Below are positions 33,427 through 46,259 of a stretch of 64,000 nt of DNA, one piece after another; position 1 is the stretch's first letter, and every line of letters begins with the position of its first letter. The stretch is from Sipunculus nudus (lineage: Eukaryota; Annelida; Sipuncula; Golfingiida; Sipunculidae). The notes under the pieces were generated by a model. It searched no databases. It was not told where the DNA came from and saw only the letters and a list, made by a program, of their open reading frames with translations. The stretch spans positions 13,396,664 through 13,460,663 of the forward strand of contig CM049315.1 in the NCBI GenBank assembly GCA_026874595.1, written 5' to 3'. A program made the position numbers and the translations under genes.

Positions 33427-36400
33427 GTAAGTATTGAAAATACCGTGAAGCGCGATAAAACCCAAAACCGGCTTCTTGTAAGTTGTATGATCGATTTTTG
33501 CCCTTAATTCAGTCCGGTCTTCGTCAGCCGGGTTGGATCTTTATTTTAATTGTCCATAGTAATCCATTTAATAAGATCCATGTATATCTGAGAAATTGAC
33601 ATAACAGGGCACAGTCCATGTACTCGTTCATCGTATATCAAATTCCATCTAATTCCTGATTAAATCTCCTGGTTGCATGAGGGGGCGGTGAAACCACCAC
33701 CGTGTACTACTACTAGGGTGTAGTCGTCCAGCAGGTTTTTCATTTCCAAGAATGGCTTCAGATATCCGAATGATGATAATATTAATAATGGTAGATCTAG
33801 TGTTCCTATGATTTATTCTGCAGGAAAAAAAAATAATTGCTCCCTATTGGTATCAAACCTAGCAAGTACAGTATCAGTCTAGAAATGTGTATTTTAGTTT
33901 TTACATCAAATATGCATGTTACTGTGAGTACAGCCTTCCCATGGCCATGCCCATGAAAAGTCATGAATTTTTTATTTTACCTATGGATTTGTCATAATTT
34001 TTGGGTGAATTTTGCAGAAGTCATAAAAAATGAAATAAAATACAGGTAGTTTTAAAATTTCTTTCAGTTTCATCCATGCTTCCTTTCTGTTGGTAAACTA
34101 GTAATGATTTAAATTTTAATGAATCGCAACAACCTAAGTAATAGCTGAAAACCCCAAAGTCTTGTGGGAAAGAGGTCTGGAATTTTTGTTTGAAGTCATG
34201 AAAATCTTAGGGAAGTGTTGGAATTCTGTAGTATATTTCTAAATCTATTAGATTTAGTAACTTAACTAGTAACTTAGTATTAAAACATCCAGGATGAAAC
34301 CAAATTCAGTGATAGAGGAAAATTAATTCTGTGATGCTAAGTAGAATGACTGGAGTGTCCAGGGTGTTACATAATGGGGAGGGGGCGTGGCACAGGTACC
34401 CACTGCTGGTCAAAGGTTTTCCTGGATATTAAGACCAAATCAGGTATAATCTGTTGCAGTACCCGTGTCCGCATGTTTTTCTGGGATAATTTTTCATACA
34501 AGTTAAGCAGTGTAATGCTTCCTGGTCCAAAGGTTGCAGGAGCTATTCCACCGACTGCCAGTGTAAAAAATGCCTTACATTGCTTTGATTATGTATGAGA
34601 CAAATAATCCAAAATATGGCTAAACAGGTTACAGCATTTACATCTTTTTCATTGCCATTGAACTGATAATAAACGAGCCAGACAAACTGTTGACGTCAGT
34701 CAATTGAAGGTGATGCGTGACAGATCTTTGTGACGTCACTGTTGTGTAAGAAACGCCACACGCAGCCATTGATATGGAAAGTGTACAATTGAGGAATTTA
34801 CCATTCAACAGTACCGGGAAGACGCCACCCACAGTCCATCAGCATAAATAACCTAAAAGATACTTTTTACATATATATTATTACTGTACACAAAATCGGC
34901 GGAATATATGCCTATCTACTTTAGGCCAAAGAGCATTTTAAAGAATAATCGAAAAATTATTATAGTGAAAAAAACATGCAGAAAAGGGTTTGGGGACAGA
35001 CTATAGTCCTTGCACTATTTGAAATCTAAAATATCTGCCTAATGCAACATCTTAAATAAATGAGAAATACATCTTCTCAGTTCTGAAATTCTGTGCTACC
35101 TGCATGACAAAGTCGTACTGTGATCTGTCTGAAGTTTTTAGTTAACCCACTGGATGGACCAATTTGTTTTTGTCATTATATCTGTAAAATCAGGACTATC
35201 ATTCATACATTTTACTTTCATTTCTGCATTCTTGTTCTACAGCTAATAAATTGTTGTAGCCAACAAATCGATCAGTACGAGGTCTGTGAACCAGGAACCA
35301 TTGTAAAGCTGGTAGCAAAACTGTAATCCAGTAGGATTAAGGCAGAAGTCCTGACAAAGGCTTGAAACCTGATGGTCTCACCCATGGCATGTAATGAAAT
35401 AAAAAGAAGCCTAACATGGCCTTGTATTCTCTGTGATGTGATCTTTATCAAGTGCGAGACTTCAGATACTACATTATACTTGTGTTCTTCATCTAAAACA
35501 AGACTGGGAAACACTGTAGAAAACACTCAAGTATTCCAGTGAAAATATTTGGCAAAAATTTCTGTTGCAGGATCTCTAAAATGACTGATAATTCAGTGTC
35601 AGTTTCATTGGTCCTAAACCATTAATGGGCTCTCCCACTGTGAACAAAATTCTCACATATTCTCAGTATTGTTTTCAGTAATGGATTAACCTGTCCAGGG
35701 TGATGTAAACATTATATAATTCAAGATGAAAGAGAAAATTGTAAAATAATAATAAAACTGGCTATATCATGAGACATGCCTGTGCATTTGAAAAGTTGCG
35801 ACAAGCAATAGAAATGATCTAGATTAGTTGTCTACTCCCCCCCCCCCCCCTCAGAATGTGTTGGTTCAAGGTCCAACCATCATTATAGTCATATGCATCC
35901 AACAGATGTATAACACCAGATACATATAACAATTAATGGCTTAGCTGCATACCTATAACGCAAACAATTCTTATTTAATTGTTCTTTCTTGTTCAGTGTT
36001 CTAGTTCCTAAGTTTGATAGTTTACCCTCTAAAGCTTTGTCAGACCAAGCTGACAATAGTAGTTCAGACCACAATATTTGGTGTTCAGCTTGAGGACATG
36101 CCACACCCCCTTCATATCATGCATAATACAGTTGTGTTGACTCAGTTGAGATGTAAATTGTAACTTAATGTTCAGTATGTATGAAAATATTTGCACTTAC
36201 TCTCAAGAAAACCAGATAATTGTTACCTCCATGGGTTTTAGTTTACAGCCTGGCAAGGCCTGCTGGGAAGGCTTAGGAGGGTCTATTTTTGGGCCACCTC
36301 ATGGGGATCTATGAGGGAACCACCATCTGTAGGGTATTGTTAGGTAATTTGCATAGCTCCCTTTTAATATGCATGAGATTCCTGTTTGGGGTTGTGTTGA

Positions 36401-39400
36401 ATTAGAGGAGGAAACTCTCCCAACAGGAATGTTATAGCTGTCAATGGCTCTGCTGTCTGTAGTTGGAGCATATCTTCTATGGTCAGAGGTGGTCCATCTC
36501 TTAGAGTGGATATGCTGGCACCCACAATACTTGGTCTGGCTTATGCACACTATTAATGAATACTTTGTTACCGGTATTGATCATTCAAGTGGGTTCATTT
36601 GATCTTACAAATTTTGCCTCCCTGTCATTTGACAAAGTATGGCTAGTTCTGCAAATGGTGTATACATTACTCTGTCTCTGCAGTGGAGGTTATTATGTTG
36701 GGTGTTAATTCTTTTATCAGAATATTTAAAAGCATCAACAGTTTTTTACCACAGTTACAGTCCTAATATTTCCTTGATGCAACGGTGTAAAGAAAAATGT
36801 TAGCATCATTGTGAATTCAGATGCAGATCTGTGAATATTTCCCCAACCCTCCCCATGTTATTAGTAGATTTATTATTAATATGTATTCTTTTGTATTGTT
36901 GATTATTATGAAGCACAGTAGGAGTGAGTTAACTGTAGAAAATGTGAAACTTGGGTAAATGTTAACTTGGTGAAGATCTTGATACGTGGCTAATTCAGCA
37001 AAACCTGTGTGGAAAAATGTCAGGATTGTTTTTTTAAATTTTTGTGATAACGGCTGAAACAAATAAGTATACATAGTGGTAATCTCAGTTCATCTGTGGT
37101 GAATCCGTGCTTTGCTGTTGCATTATAACAGCAATTGTCAATGAATACTTAATTTGGATTTGATGATTTGATTTGATCTTGTGACTGAAGCGCTTCATTT
37201 ACAAAATATCAAGTGTCTGTTCATTTGTGTGTTGTATGGAACCTTTACAGTCTGTCAAGTAAAAATATAAGTAATAGTTAGCCACCATTACATATTTTTA
37301 TGAACAGTTGATTTATATATATAATTATATAAGCAAATAACACACCAAACACATAATCACAAAATTGAATATTGTTTTTTTTTTTATCTGGCTTGATTTG
37401 ATTTTTTTTGGTCCATTAATCTCTAGATTCTTGGATCATCTGTTCCTTTGATAAATTTATATTTAGCTACATGATCATAGAAGCCTTGCTTGGTCTTATA
37501 ATTTTGTATCTTCCCCTTTAGATGTTCCTGTATTATTTTTTTTTGCAACTGGTGTAAATAAAATGTGGAATACCAGGGATTCAGTCAGCAAGTCATCACA
37601 AATTTATTCCAGGTCACACCTGTAGATGTACAGCAGATGGGAGGCCCACTTATTCTGAAAGGAAAGGCCAGTGGAAATCATGTTTTTTGTTGTGCCCAGA
37701 TTATAGTTGTTGACCTCAGATGTCATTTTTTTCTGAGATTATGTAATGATATAGGGCCTGACTTATGTTGTTACTGCTGCCACAGAAAATTATTTACATA
37801 CGGCAGATCAAAACCATTCATTACTCTTGACCTAGTACAAACATCTTGTCATAGCACATCTTGTCTGGTCAGTGAAGCATGAGACCTAGTAACGGCCAGG
37901 TGAAATATCGCGATAATAGAGGAACTTAGTAAAAACACCAGACAAGCAAATGCTGACAATGTAAAATAACAATTTTTTACAGGGGGAGAATTAGAAACAA
38001 TTCCCTGATTTGGCCATTATTTTCTTCCTGCCAAAATAGTGTCATCTGACAACTGGCAAATGTTGCAGTGCAAGCAGTACAGGTCCTCCAAACAAGAGTA
38101 AAGCAATTTTATTCCCAGTAGACCGCCTTGAATGTGCAGAAACTTTCAGGGGTATGTTTAGAAAAATATCTGAAGTAAATTGACATTTTCATCGTGCAGA
38201 AATAAATATGATGTGACTGCCAAACTGAATAGAGGAAAATTACTTACGACAGATAATTTACTGGATTTTCCTACATATTTCAAGTGTATATTTTACCACA
38301 TGGCAAATTGTAATATGTACCAGTCCACATGCAGTATAACAGACTTTCATGACCTCAATGAGATCATATTGAGGCACCAGCGGCTCAGGGTTCATGCAAG
38401 AAATTTCCACTTGAAGTTTGTTCTACATCGGATACAGAGTTAGGAAGCAAATTTTAAATGCACATATAGCCTGCAATTCGAAATGTTAAACACAGTGACC
38501 CAATAACTTTTAAGGGATATCTGAAAGCTTGTTCATTTAGGATATATTTTAACCAAACTAGAAGTTCCAGCTTTTCCTCATGGAAGTGTTTTTTTACTCC
38601 ATTAGGTACCAGGCACAAATAGTTTTTCAGGGCTTTGGGTAAAGGTTCATGTTGGACCCACTTGACCAGACGGGCAAGTAGGAAGCAACTTTAAGTTGCC
38701 CTACTACCATTTTCTAGAATTTTTACTTGCCCTCAGGCAAGCGGTTAACTGTTAATGCAGAGCCCTGAGTGTAAATTATAACCTTTCACTATCTGTTATC
38801 AATTAAGACCATTCTGTTAAAATATAAGTGTTGTGAACTCCAAGGAAACATAAAAATGATGCTCATGTCTGCTCACTTTTTCAAAGATCTGTTTTTTTAC
38901 CCGGCTTCCACGGAACAGGGGACATTGATTTGGGCTTGTCTGTTTGTCCCTCTGTCTGTCCATACATCATTCTGAAATATTATCCGATTTCATTCAAATC
39001 TGGATCAGTGATTGCTCTCATGCATACCTTGGTTGGGATTGCTTTTTAGTGTCTGTCTGAAAATGTATTATCACCTGCTCCTAAACAAACAAAAAATTTT
39101 CCCTTTTATTCCTAAATTCAGGAAAAAAATTATGACATTTGGAGACATCTTCAGGGGACAAAGAAAACTAAAACACAGGCACTATGACATGTGGAGACAT
39201 CTTTAGAGGAAAATAAAAACTAATTCATATATTGAGAAAAAGAGGCGGTTGTGGGGGACACAAGTTCTACGAATTTGCTTGATTATATTATCTTCCAGGC
39301 AGTGGAACAGAGTCATTTGCACAATTTTGTATTTCCTAAAAAATATTGTTTATTTTATCCTAGAGAGTGATACTTCATTCTGTTTGTAAATATGTGTTGG

Positions 39401-42400
39401 TGTGTCAGCTAAAGACTTAGTTTGAAGTTTTTGCTTACATGTTATTTTGTCAATTGCACATCAGTTCTTTCACTGGATTCTAATTATGGGAAATGTTTGG
39501 GTCAAGATTGCTCTTTTCTTGCCTCTGCATTATTATAAATGTTTGTTTTGATTAACTCGTAGATTCATTAGTGGTGGTTAAACTTACCGTTAATACTTAT
39601 TATACTAATGACAAGACTCGCAGCAGTGTCAGATTGAGCATTCAATTTTATCTGCATGTCATTTTGGCATGTCAACATTTGTATCTATAGTCACACTGAT
39701 TACCAGTACACAAAGCACACATTTGTTTAAGCAGATGCAGCAGTACAATATTATGGTTAATATGATATTTACCTTTTGTGTTGTCTGTGTGTTTCAGCCC
39801 TAGGTGCTGCCTATGGAACAGCAAAGTCGGGTACAGGTATTGCTGCAATGTCGGTCATGCGTCCCGAGTTGATCATGAAGTCTATTATCCCAGTTGTTAT
39901 GGCTGGTATCATCGCTATCTATGGTCTGGTAGTAGCAGTTCTCATCGCAAATGACCTCAGGCCAGACGGCTACACACTCTTCAAGTAAGTCGGGACTCAC
40001 AATACTTGATCTCCTTAAATATCATACAGATGGCCACACACCAGGTAGTTTGTTGTGCAACATGTGGCAGAATATTTCAGGTTTTCAGTTCTACAACTTT
40101 TCAAGAAACAGCATGGTATGCAGGGTCTCAGTGTAGGCCTATGGAATTGCAGAATTTGAGATTCCAAGAGAAGTAAAATATGACTTGAAGAGGGCCACTA
40201 TGATTAGACAAAGCAAACAGAGTTGTATAAGGCACATGATGCATAATTGTTGGGGTCATGTTTCAAGAAATTTGTGAAGCAACGTGTACCAAGAAGTATA
40301 TACTCCCGAGTGTGTGGGAGTGTTACTGGCTTAAAGGGACATAATCAGGAGCTAATTTTTGCCTATTCTTTCACACAATCAGTTCAATTTTACTTTATAC
40401 AAATGTATACCAGCAAAACCATCCCAGCACATGGTCTCATTTCCTCGCATACGCCTGTTTGTCACCATGTTATGGCTCTGCGTGTTGGTAAACACAGTCT
40501 GTTTACCAAAACAAGGTCACGTGACCGGTGGCCTGATTTTGAGGGCCAACAAGTGGTATTTCAGCCAGTTTGAACATGCATTACCTTCTGGGTCAAGTCA
40601 GACAGGGCATCTCCTGATTGACACGTTTTTTGGCTCAGTGATGCACACGGCCCCACGCGCTGTGTTAATGTTTACACCTGTCATTGTGCCTGGTGCCCTG
40701 TTTTTAATATTCGTTTACTGGAAAAAACAAATGGCTTCAGTGCAATATTTTGGCAGGTACAGATTTATTTTTAAAGGGAAGAAGCTATTTTTCGTATTAA
40801 CTCAACATGCTTAATAGATGATTTGGCCCCTTTAAATTCAGCTCTCAAACTCCCTCCCACATTTTCAGCTAAACAAAGAATGCGTTGACAATTAAATTAT
40901 CCTTTTATTCCCAGAATTTACTATATTATAGGATAATCTAAAAAGCTACCAGTTGGTGGTGATAGTCGTGATCAATATACTAGAACTAAATATAGTTTTG
41001 ATACGTGTATTTTGCAAATAAAATGTGTAAAATCTTACTTAGTTCTCAATGTTTACAATTTGAACAAATTCCCTCTATTTCACTTGCCGATACTTTGGCT
41101 CTAGTGGGTTGACTCGATCATTAATGTCCATAAATCCTGGTAAAACAAGGATCATTTTGAAGTTTATGTTGATTTGTTTAGGTGCAAAAAACAAGACTCC
41201 CTTGATTCCACATCAAGTGGTAAATGCATATGTGCATTGTCGTTCACTCTTCATTTAATTAACTGTAATAACAGGTGACAATCCTGATCAGTGGCATTCT
41301 CCTTTACACATGTTGTCACGCTGATTTCTTACACCTACACCAACATAAGAGTGATTTGACAGGGCTTTGGTTTTGTTAGCCTAATTTTAAAGTTTATATA
41401 CAGGTTCTGATTGACTATGAAAAAAAAATAAACCCTCTGAAACTTTTAAGGAACTGGAGAATTGTTAAAATACAGTCCCTCTGATTTAAAGGCCACCACA
41501 CTTTTTCAGACATGCCTCAGAAGATTTACTGCACAAATTTCTTTTTATTTGTTGTATTTTCTTTATCCCACATTTTGTTCACAATATGAAAGTGAAATAT
41601 CCTCCAGGTTTCTTGGCAGTCATTGTGCTGTATTTTCTGGCCTGTCAACAAAATGTTGTGTTCATTTCTACTTCAGCAGCATATAAAGATCCCATGGCAT
41701 AGCACAGGTAGCACTTATCAGGGGCCACAGATGTGTACATCCATCCTTGTTGTTACAGTGATACAAACATGCAACTATTTCTCCAAATATAAACACTTAC
41801 TGTTGGTATCTAAAAAAATCTTAAGCTAATTTATATTTTAGGTATTATCTGGATCAGTTTTCATTTGGTCTTTACCAGATTTCCAAATGTAATTACAGTT
41901 TGCTTTAGGTTGATGATCTTTAGCACTGAGATGAATATACAGTATGTTTGGCTTAAGAAAATCTATCCAAACATGGTATTCGTATTTCATGTATTATGTG
42001 TTCAGAATATTATAATTCTACAGTGACAGTGTGGTGACATCATGTTTTATTATTCTTCTTTTTTTAGACTTAAAATATTATAATTTTACTGCATGCTAGC
42101 ACCTTGTATAATTTTCTGTCTTTTTTTGGGGGGGGGGGGGGGGCTCCATGGAGTTGGTTAATGGACAATTAATGTATGGTGCACTGTTTTCTGATTGTAG
42201 GAGCTTTGTACACTTGGGTGCTGGCTTGAGCGTGGGACTCAGTGGTTTGGCTGCTGGTTTTGCGATTGGTATCGTAGGAGACGCTGGTGTTCGTGGAACT
42301 GCCCAGCAACCAAGGCTGTTCGTAGGAATGATCCTGATTCTCATCTTCGCTGAAGTATTGGGTCTATACGGACTTATTGTCGCCCTGATTTTGTCAACAA

Positions 42401-42405
42401 AATAA
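33351..42405 (+). CDS. ATP6V0C: ATP6V0C, V-type ATPase 16-kDa proteolipid subunit c (complete, 3 coding exons)
   Basis: Coding exons 33351-33426, 39798-39984 and 42201-42405 total 468 nt, giving 155 residues plus TAA, the usual length. Subunit c forms the membrane c-ring of the Vo sector, which carries protons into lysosomes, endosomes and secretory vesicles. Exon 1 gives [20 protein letters not shown] and AMVFS. Exon 2 gives [40 protein letters not shown] and [14 protein letters not shown]. Exon 3 gives [60 protein letters not shown] and LILSTK. Four membrane helices are evident. The proton-carrying glutamate is the E of FAEVLGLYG in helix 4. Donors GTAAGT and acceptors TTTCAG/TTGTAG agree with phase. 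It is divergent to PWP2 and convergent with TRAP1. Confidence 0.98.
33427..39797 (+). other. ATP6V0C intron 1
   Basis: A 6.4-kb first intron. Noted: two CRE palindromes (34691, 34731), a C14 tract (35837-35850), and sequence at 38900-38990 with CGGCTTCCACGGAACAGGGG and CTGTCTGTCC of a type common in mollusc dispersed repeats. An unassigned minus-strand frame at 36299-36550 has no stop but no recognisable homology. No coding exon recognised. Confidence 0.55.
34691..34738. promoter_or_regulatory. Two consensus CRE sites 40 bp apart
   Basis: TGACGTCA occurs exactly at 34691-34698 and 34731-34738 in ATP6V0C intron 1. It is the full CREB/ATF palindrome. The 40-base spacing is about four helical turns. 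Confidence 0.55.
39798..39984 (+). CDS. ATP6V0C: ATP6V0C coding exon 2
   Basis: Follows GTGTTTCAG; encodes the end of helix 1, the [20 protein letters not shown] loop and helix 2, through [12 protein letters not shown], ending two bases into Lys before GTAAGT. Confidence 0.98.
40515..40526. promoter_or_regulatory. Perfect CLEAR-type palindrome GGTCACGTGACC
   Basis: Contains the exact 10-base CLEAR consensus GTCACGTGAC, bound by TFEB/TFE3/MITF in vertebrates, inside intron 2 of a V-ATPase gene. The flanking segment is locally richer in GC than the rest of the intron. Confidence 0.6.
42128..42143 (+). repeat. Poly-G tract (16 G) upstream of ATP6V0C exon 3
   Basis: A run of 16 G preceded by 7 T, 57 bases before the exon 3 acceptor dinucleotide. 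Confidence 0.9.
42201..42405 (+). CDS. ATP6V0C: ATP6V0C coding exon 3 and stop
   Basis: Follows TGATTGTAG; encodes helices 3 and 4, including the essential glutamate of FAEVLGLYG, and TAA at 42403-42405. A 16-G run lies 57-72 bases before the acceptor. Confidence 0.98.
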
Positions 42406-43835
42406 GCTGCCTCCACCCAGAAAATTAATATATGGTTTATCCTAAGCAACACATTTGATTGTGTAATCAGTCTTACATAAGTTGCCATCAGTCAATTGTG
42501 CTCCCATGCTGCTCTTAATGGATGCTGAGGTAAAAATTAATGATAGGTAGTTAATTTGGAGTTACATTGTCAACATAGTTCATAATACATTTGTAGTTTA
42601 CATTTAAAAGGAAATGAAACCAAGGTTTACCTGTGATCAGCATCCATCGAGCAGTAGCATCTTTGCACAAATATATATATACATATACAAATACATATAT
42701 ATAAATCTATGGGGGAACATGAATATAAAGTTGTTTTGTTTAATAGATCGTACTGAATATGTGTAAGTGGGTGGTGTATGCTGTGATGTGGAATAGTAAA
42801 TTATTAGCTATTTCTGTGGCGGTGGTCACATGCTCCTTGTGGCCCATAAACATACTATTATATAAACAGGCTTTGCAGGGCCTGTCTTATGTTTATTGTT
42901 GTGTAGTCAACACTTGGTGTTTGTGTGTACCATCCTGGTCACACTAGTGATCATGCATACACATTCCAAATCCATGTGGTATCACCCCAGTGTAATGGAC
43001 ATAATACATTATATAGCACCAGGCCATGTGTTGTTCTATAAATAGGATTACTGTACTATGAATGTAGTTTCAATTGTATGTATATAGATGTAAATAGATT
43101 GTTATTTGCTGCAGGTAAAAACTTTGTTGATTTCCCCTCTGTTTAGATATTTAACATAGTCATAATAACCATATAATAATTCAGTATTTAATGCTTAGCT
43201 ATACATACTGCAAGTTTTAGCATAATTGCAAGCTGCATGTTTGTAATCTAATAACAAGAAAATTATCTCTAAGCAGATTTCTGTAGGCATTATCATGTGC
43301 AAACTGGGGCTCCACTGCAAGAAAAGAAAGGACTGCATTTACCAGTTTTGGGGAGGGGAGTAAAAATTTGAAAAGGACATGTTGGAAATTAAGCTAGAAA
43401 CGTCTTCCTGGGGTTTGTAATTAAAATATTACAAAAGTAGCACTTAAGTAAATTCATGCATTGTATTAGATGACACAAACCATGACTATTCGGTATCAGT
43501 ATTTTTTAAAGCCCTCCTATGATCAAGTTATTTCACCAAGTATAATGCACTTGGGTTATGCTGTTGACTGTATAAGGCGCAAGGTTTAGCACTGTTGTTT
43601 TTCATTATCCACATCAGATGTTCATTCTTTTCTCAGTAGACACATACTGTATGTGCAATATGTACTATATAAATAACATGTGGACACCCTCGGACATCTT
43701 ATTGGACAGAGGGGTGAGGCTGATCTGACAGGGGAACCAGTCTACACCCCTGAGGATCAGTCATGTGGATGTCCGTTGTGAACTGCATGTTGAGTGTAAA
43801 CAAGTGTAATAAAGATATCACAAATGAATGTGGCT
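42406..43835 (+). other. ATP6V0C: ATP6V0C 3' untranslated region
   Basis: No competing gene is seen. The first convincing poly(A) signal is AATAAA at 43808-43813, which would place cleavage near 43830. A 1.4-kb 3' UTR is plausible for this gene, but the extent is inferred. Confidence 0.6.
43808..43813 (+). terminator. Poly(A) signal AATAAA, probable ATP6V0C
   Basis: Canonical hexamer in GTGTAATAAAGATATC, followed 20-30 bases later by a TGTGGCTTCTTTCTTTTC downstream element. Confidence 0.65.
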
Positions 43836-43929
43836 TCTTTCTTTTCTCTACAAAATGTTTTATCTTGCTAGTTATTAAGCTTTAAATTTTGGACTAGTTT
43901 GGGACATTTTCCCAGAAAAAATAACATTC

Positions 43930-44010
43930 TAGGGGCCTGGACAGTTGAGTGGTTATAAGCTCAACCTTCTCCTCTTGTCACCTGGGTTCTATTACCAAAT
44001 CCCTGGAGCT
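43930..44010 (+). repeat. Possible tRNA-derived SINE head
   Basis: GGACAGTTGAGTGGTTATAAGC (A-box-like) followed by CACCTGGGTTCTATTACC (decayed B-box) at tRNA-like spacing, in the gap downstream of ATP6V0C. Diverged; no paired copy found. Confidence 0.4.
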
Positions 44011-44554
44011 TGCTGCCTTTTATTGACAATTTACCAGTCAACAAATATATGAAGTATTCCTTCATGCCAGAAGGACCAAAAAGTGCTTCAGTTCTTCAAA
44101 GGGGGTTTGAAAAAAAACCCAGATGTTAAGGTGTTTCCAGGAACTTCATTTGACCAATGAAAAAGAAAGTAAACGCTAATAGTCTGTGCAAGGCCATTCT
44201 CCATTACTGATACATTCCAATTAATCTTTTCTTATTATTAATTTGAAAAGGAAAAAAAAAAAATTAATCTCCAAAACTGTCCAAATGAATTCAGTTCAGT
44301 GATTTTTATGCTGAGTTACGGGAAGCTGAACTTGTCACTTGGACAAAAAAGCATTCTTAAATTAAAAATCTCAGAAATGGCTTGAGCTATCATCACCAAA
44401 TTTTATCCAAATGATGGTCACATGACTTGTATGATATTGAGATGCCACCTGCATCGGCCTTTTTTGTACAGGGGTCCGATACATTAATCCATAATTTCTC
44501 AGGAACAGCAGAAGCTGGCCTTCCTTAATTTTACACAAAAATCTGTCACTCAAA

Positions 44555-44987
44555 TACTGTGGTTGGCTTCATATTCCCGAGGCTGAAATTTCGCGATTTC
44601 TCCATTTTTAATGTTTCGTGAGGGTGTCATTTTCGCGATCTCACCAGAACCTATATCAAATCTTTGGTAAAGCCATTGCTGTGTGTATTATAATTTGAGA
44701 ATAATTCATGAGCTTATGATATTCTCCTCATATAAGGATGGGCCCGTACACAGCACAGGTTCTTAAGTTCAAATATAAGGGAATGTTTTCCCTATACCTG
44801 CATGGATGTAACTTATATTAAGATTTCTCACTGTTCTAACCTATTTCCATTCAAGGATTGGCTACACTTAATCAGAAGGACACACTCAATTGGCCAATTA
44901 TTCCCGAGGGTGTCATTTTCGCGATTATTTCCCATTCGCGAATATCGCGAAATTAAAACCCTCGCGAACAAAAAGGCAACCACAGTA
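44555..44987. mobile_element. MITE with TACTGTGGTTGCC ends, nested in pearl-like element
   Basis: The left end TACTGTGGTTGGCTTCATAT and right end AAAAAGGCAACCACAGTA are inverted repeats of about 45 bases, with TTCGCGA motifs inside both arms. Outer TA dinucleotides fit TA target-site duplication. Insertion inside the older element gives a relative age. Confidence 0.85.
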
Positions 44988-46259
44988 TTGTGGAAATTAC
45001 CTTTTTGTGGCACCTCCTGCATCAATGTAGATTTTTGGGGTAAAAAACTTAAAAACCTTTAAAAATCTCCAAAATAATTCAGCCAAACTGTTCAATATTT
45101 TACAGAAATGATCCCAGAGATAAGCTCTCATAAAGTTTGTTCAAAAGGTTTGGGTTCAATAAATTTTGGCTAAATTACAGAAATTTTAATTCAGTTATTT
45201 GGCCAAGTAAGCATACTAACATTACAATCTGCGAGACAACAGGTGCTAGCATCTCCAAGTTTTATGCACATTACTCATATTTGAAACAGATTTTTTGTGG
45301 GGCCACCTACATGGACCTGTTTTGTTTTGGGCAAAAATCTCAAGAATTTGAGCCTCTTTCATCTACTACTTTAGGAACATTTTATGATACTGTCAACGGA
45401 ATGGTTTCATTTTTGCAAACATCTTACTATAATGGTCTCTCACTTCTATATAAAATTGATGTGGTTTATTGATGGTTTGAGTCGCTGAAAGCTGAAGTTG
45501 GTCTTGAGACCAAGTAAGCCTATATCAGACTTAGGGGATGCAATAATCCTTTCTGCAAAACTCTTTTTCTTCTAAACTCAAATTCTTAAACACTGCACAA
45601 AAAGGACTTTTAGGTGGCCTTGTTCAAGTTAACTTAAATGATGATGTTTGGATGAATTATTGGACCTTTGTCTTTGGACCACATTTTTGGACTGAGATAC
45701 TTTGCTACAAAGCTAGTAGATTTATTGTATTAACAAACTGAGCTATGTGGGTATATAAGCAGAGCTGTACAGTCAGCATAAATAATTGGTGTCCATGTCC
45801 ATTATTTGTGTAAGAAAAATCCATGAATAAAATATATCTGTATTCTGATTTAGCTTTCAATAGGCATCTGTTTTATCCTACATATATTGATAAAAAAAAT
45901 TTTATGAATATGTCAGCTCAAAAAAAATTGTAGCCATTCTTTCAGTATGTGTAAACAGATTTACCATCAGGCTAACATTTGTGTCGGTCTATGCAGAATG
46001 CCAACTATTTCAGATTTGGCAGCAGGCTTAAGTTCAGTCTTTATCTATTTATAGCTTTGGCAGACTACAGTCTGTATCAGATTAGGCAACAGGTCAAGAG
46101 TTCAATCAGTACTGCCAAATGTAGGTCAGGAGTTCACTCTGTGCAGTAGCTGCAGCTGGCAATTTGGTCTGGTTCACCCAGGGCAACTGCCTGCCTCTGC
46201 TTAGTTTGGTCAGCCCTGTTCGCCTGACTCAAGAAAAGTTTGATGTATCTGCCTGTAAT

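Larger units (their letters stand above)
39985..42200 (+). other. ATP6V0C intron 2
   Basis: Includes a less AT-rich segment at about 40240-40810 with a CLEAR palindrome, and a 16-G run at 42128-42143. A 151-codon frame at 40359-40814 has no recognisable homology and is not called as a gene. Confidence 0.55.

Noticed and set aside
36299-36550. 83-codon minus-strand frame ([20 protein letters not shown])
   Set aside because: It looks protein-like in composition, but no family is recognised and there are no splice or start signals to support it; possibly a transposon remnant.
40359-40814. 151-codon open frame in ATP6V0C intron 2
   Set aside because: No recognisable domain or homologue and an intronic position; the locally higher GC alone can keep the frame open.
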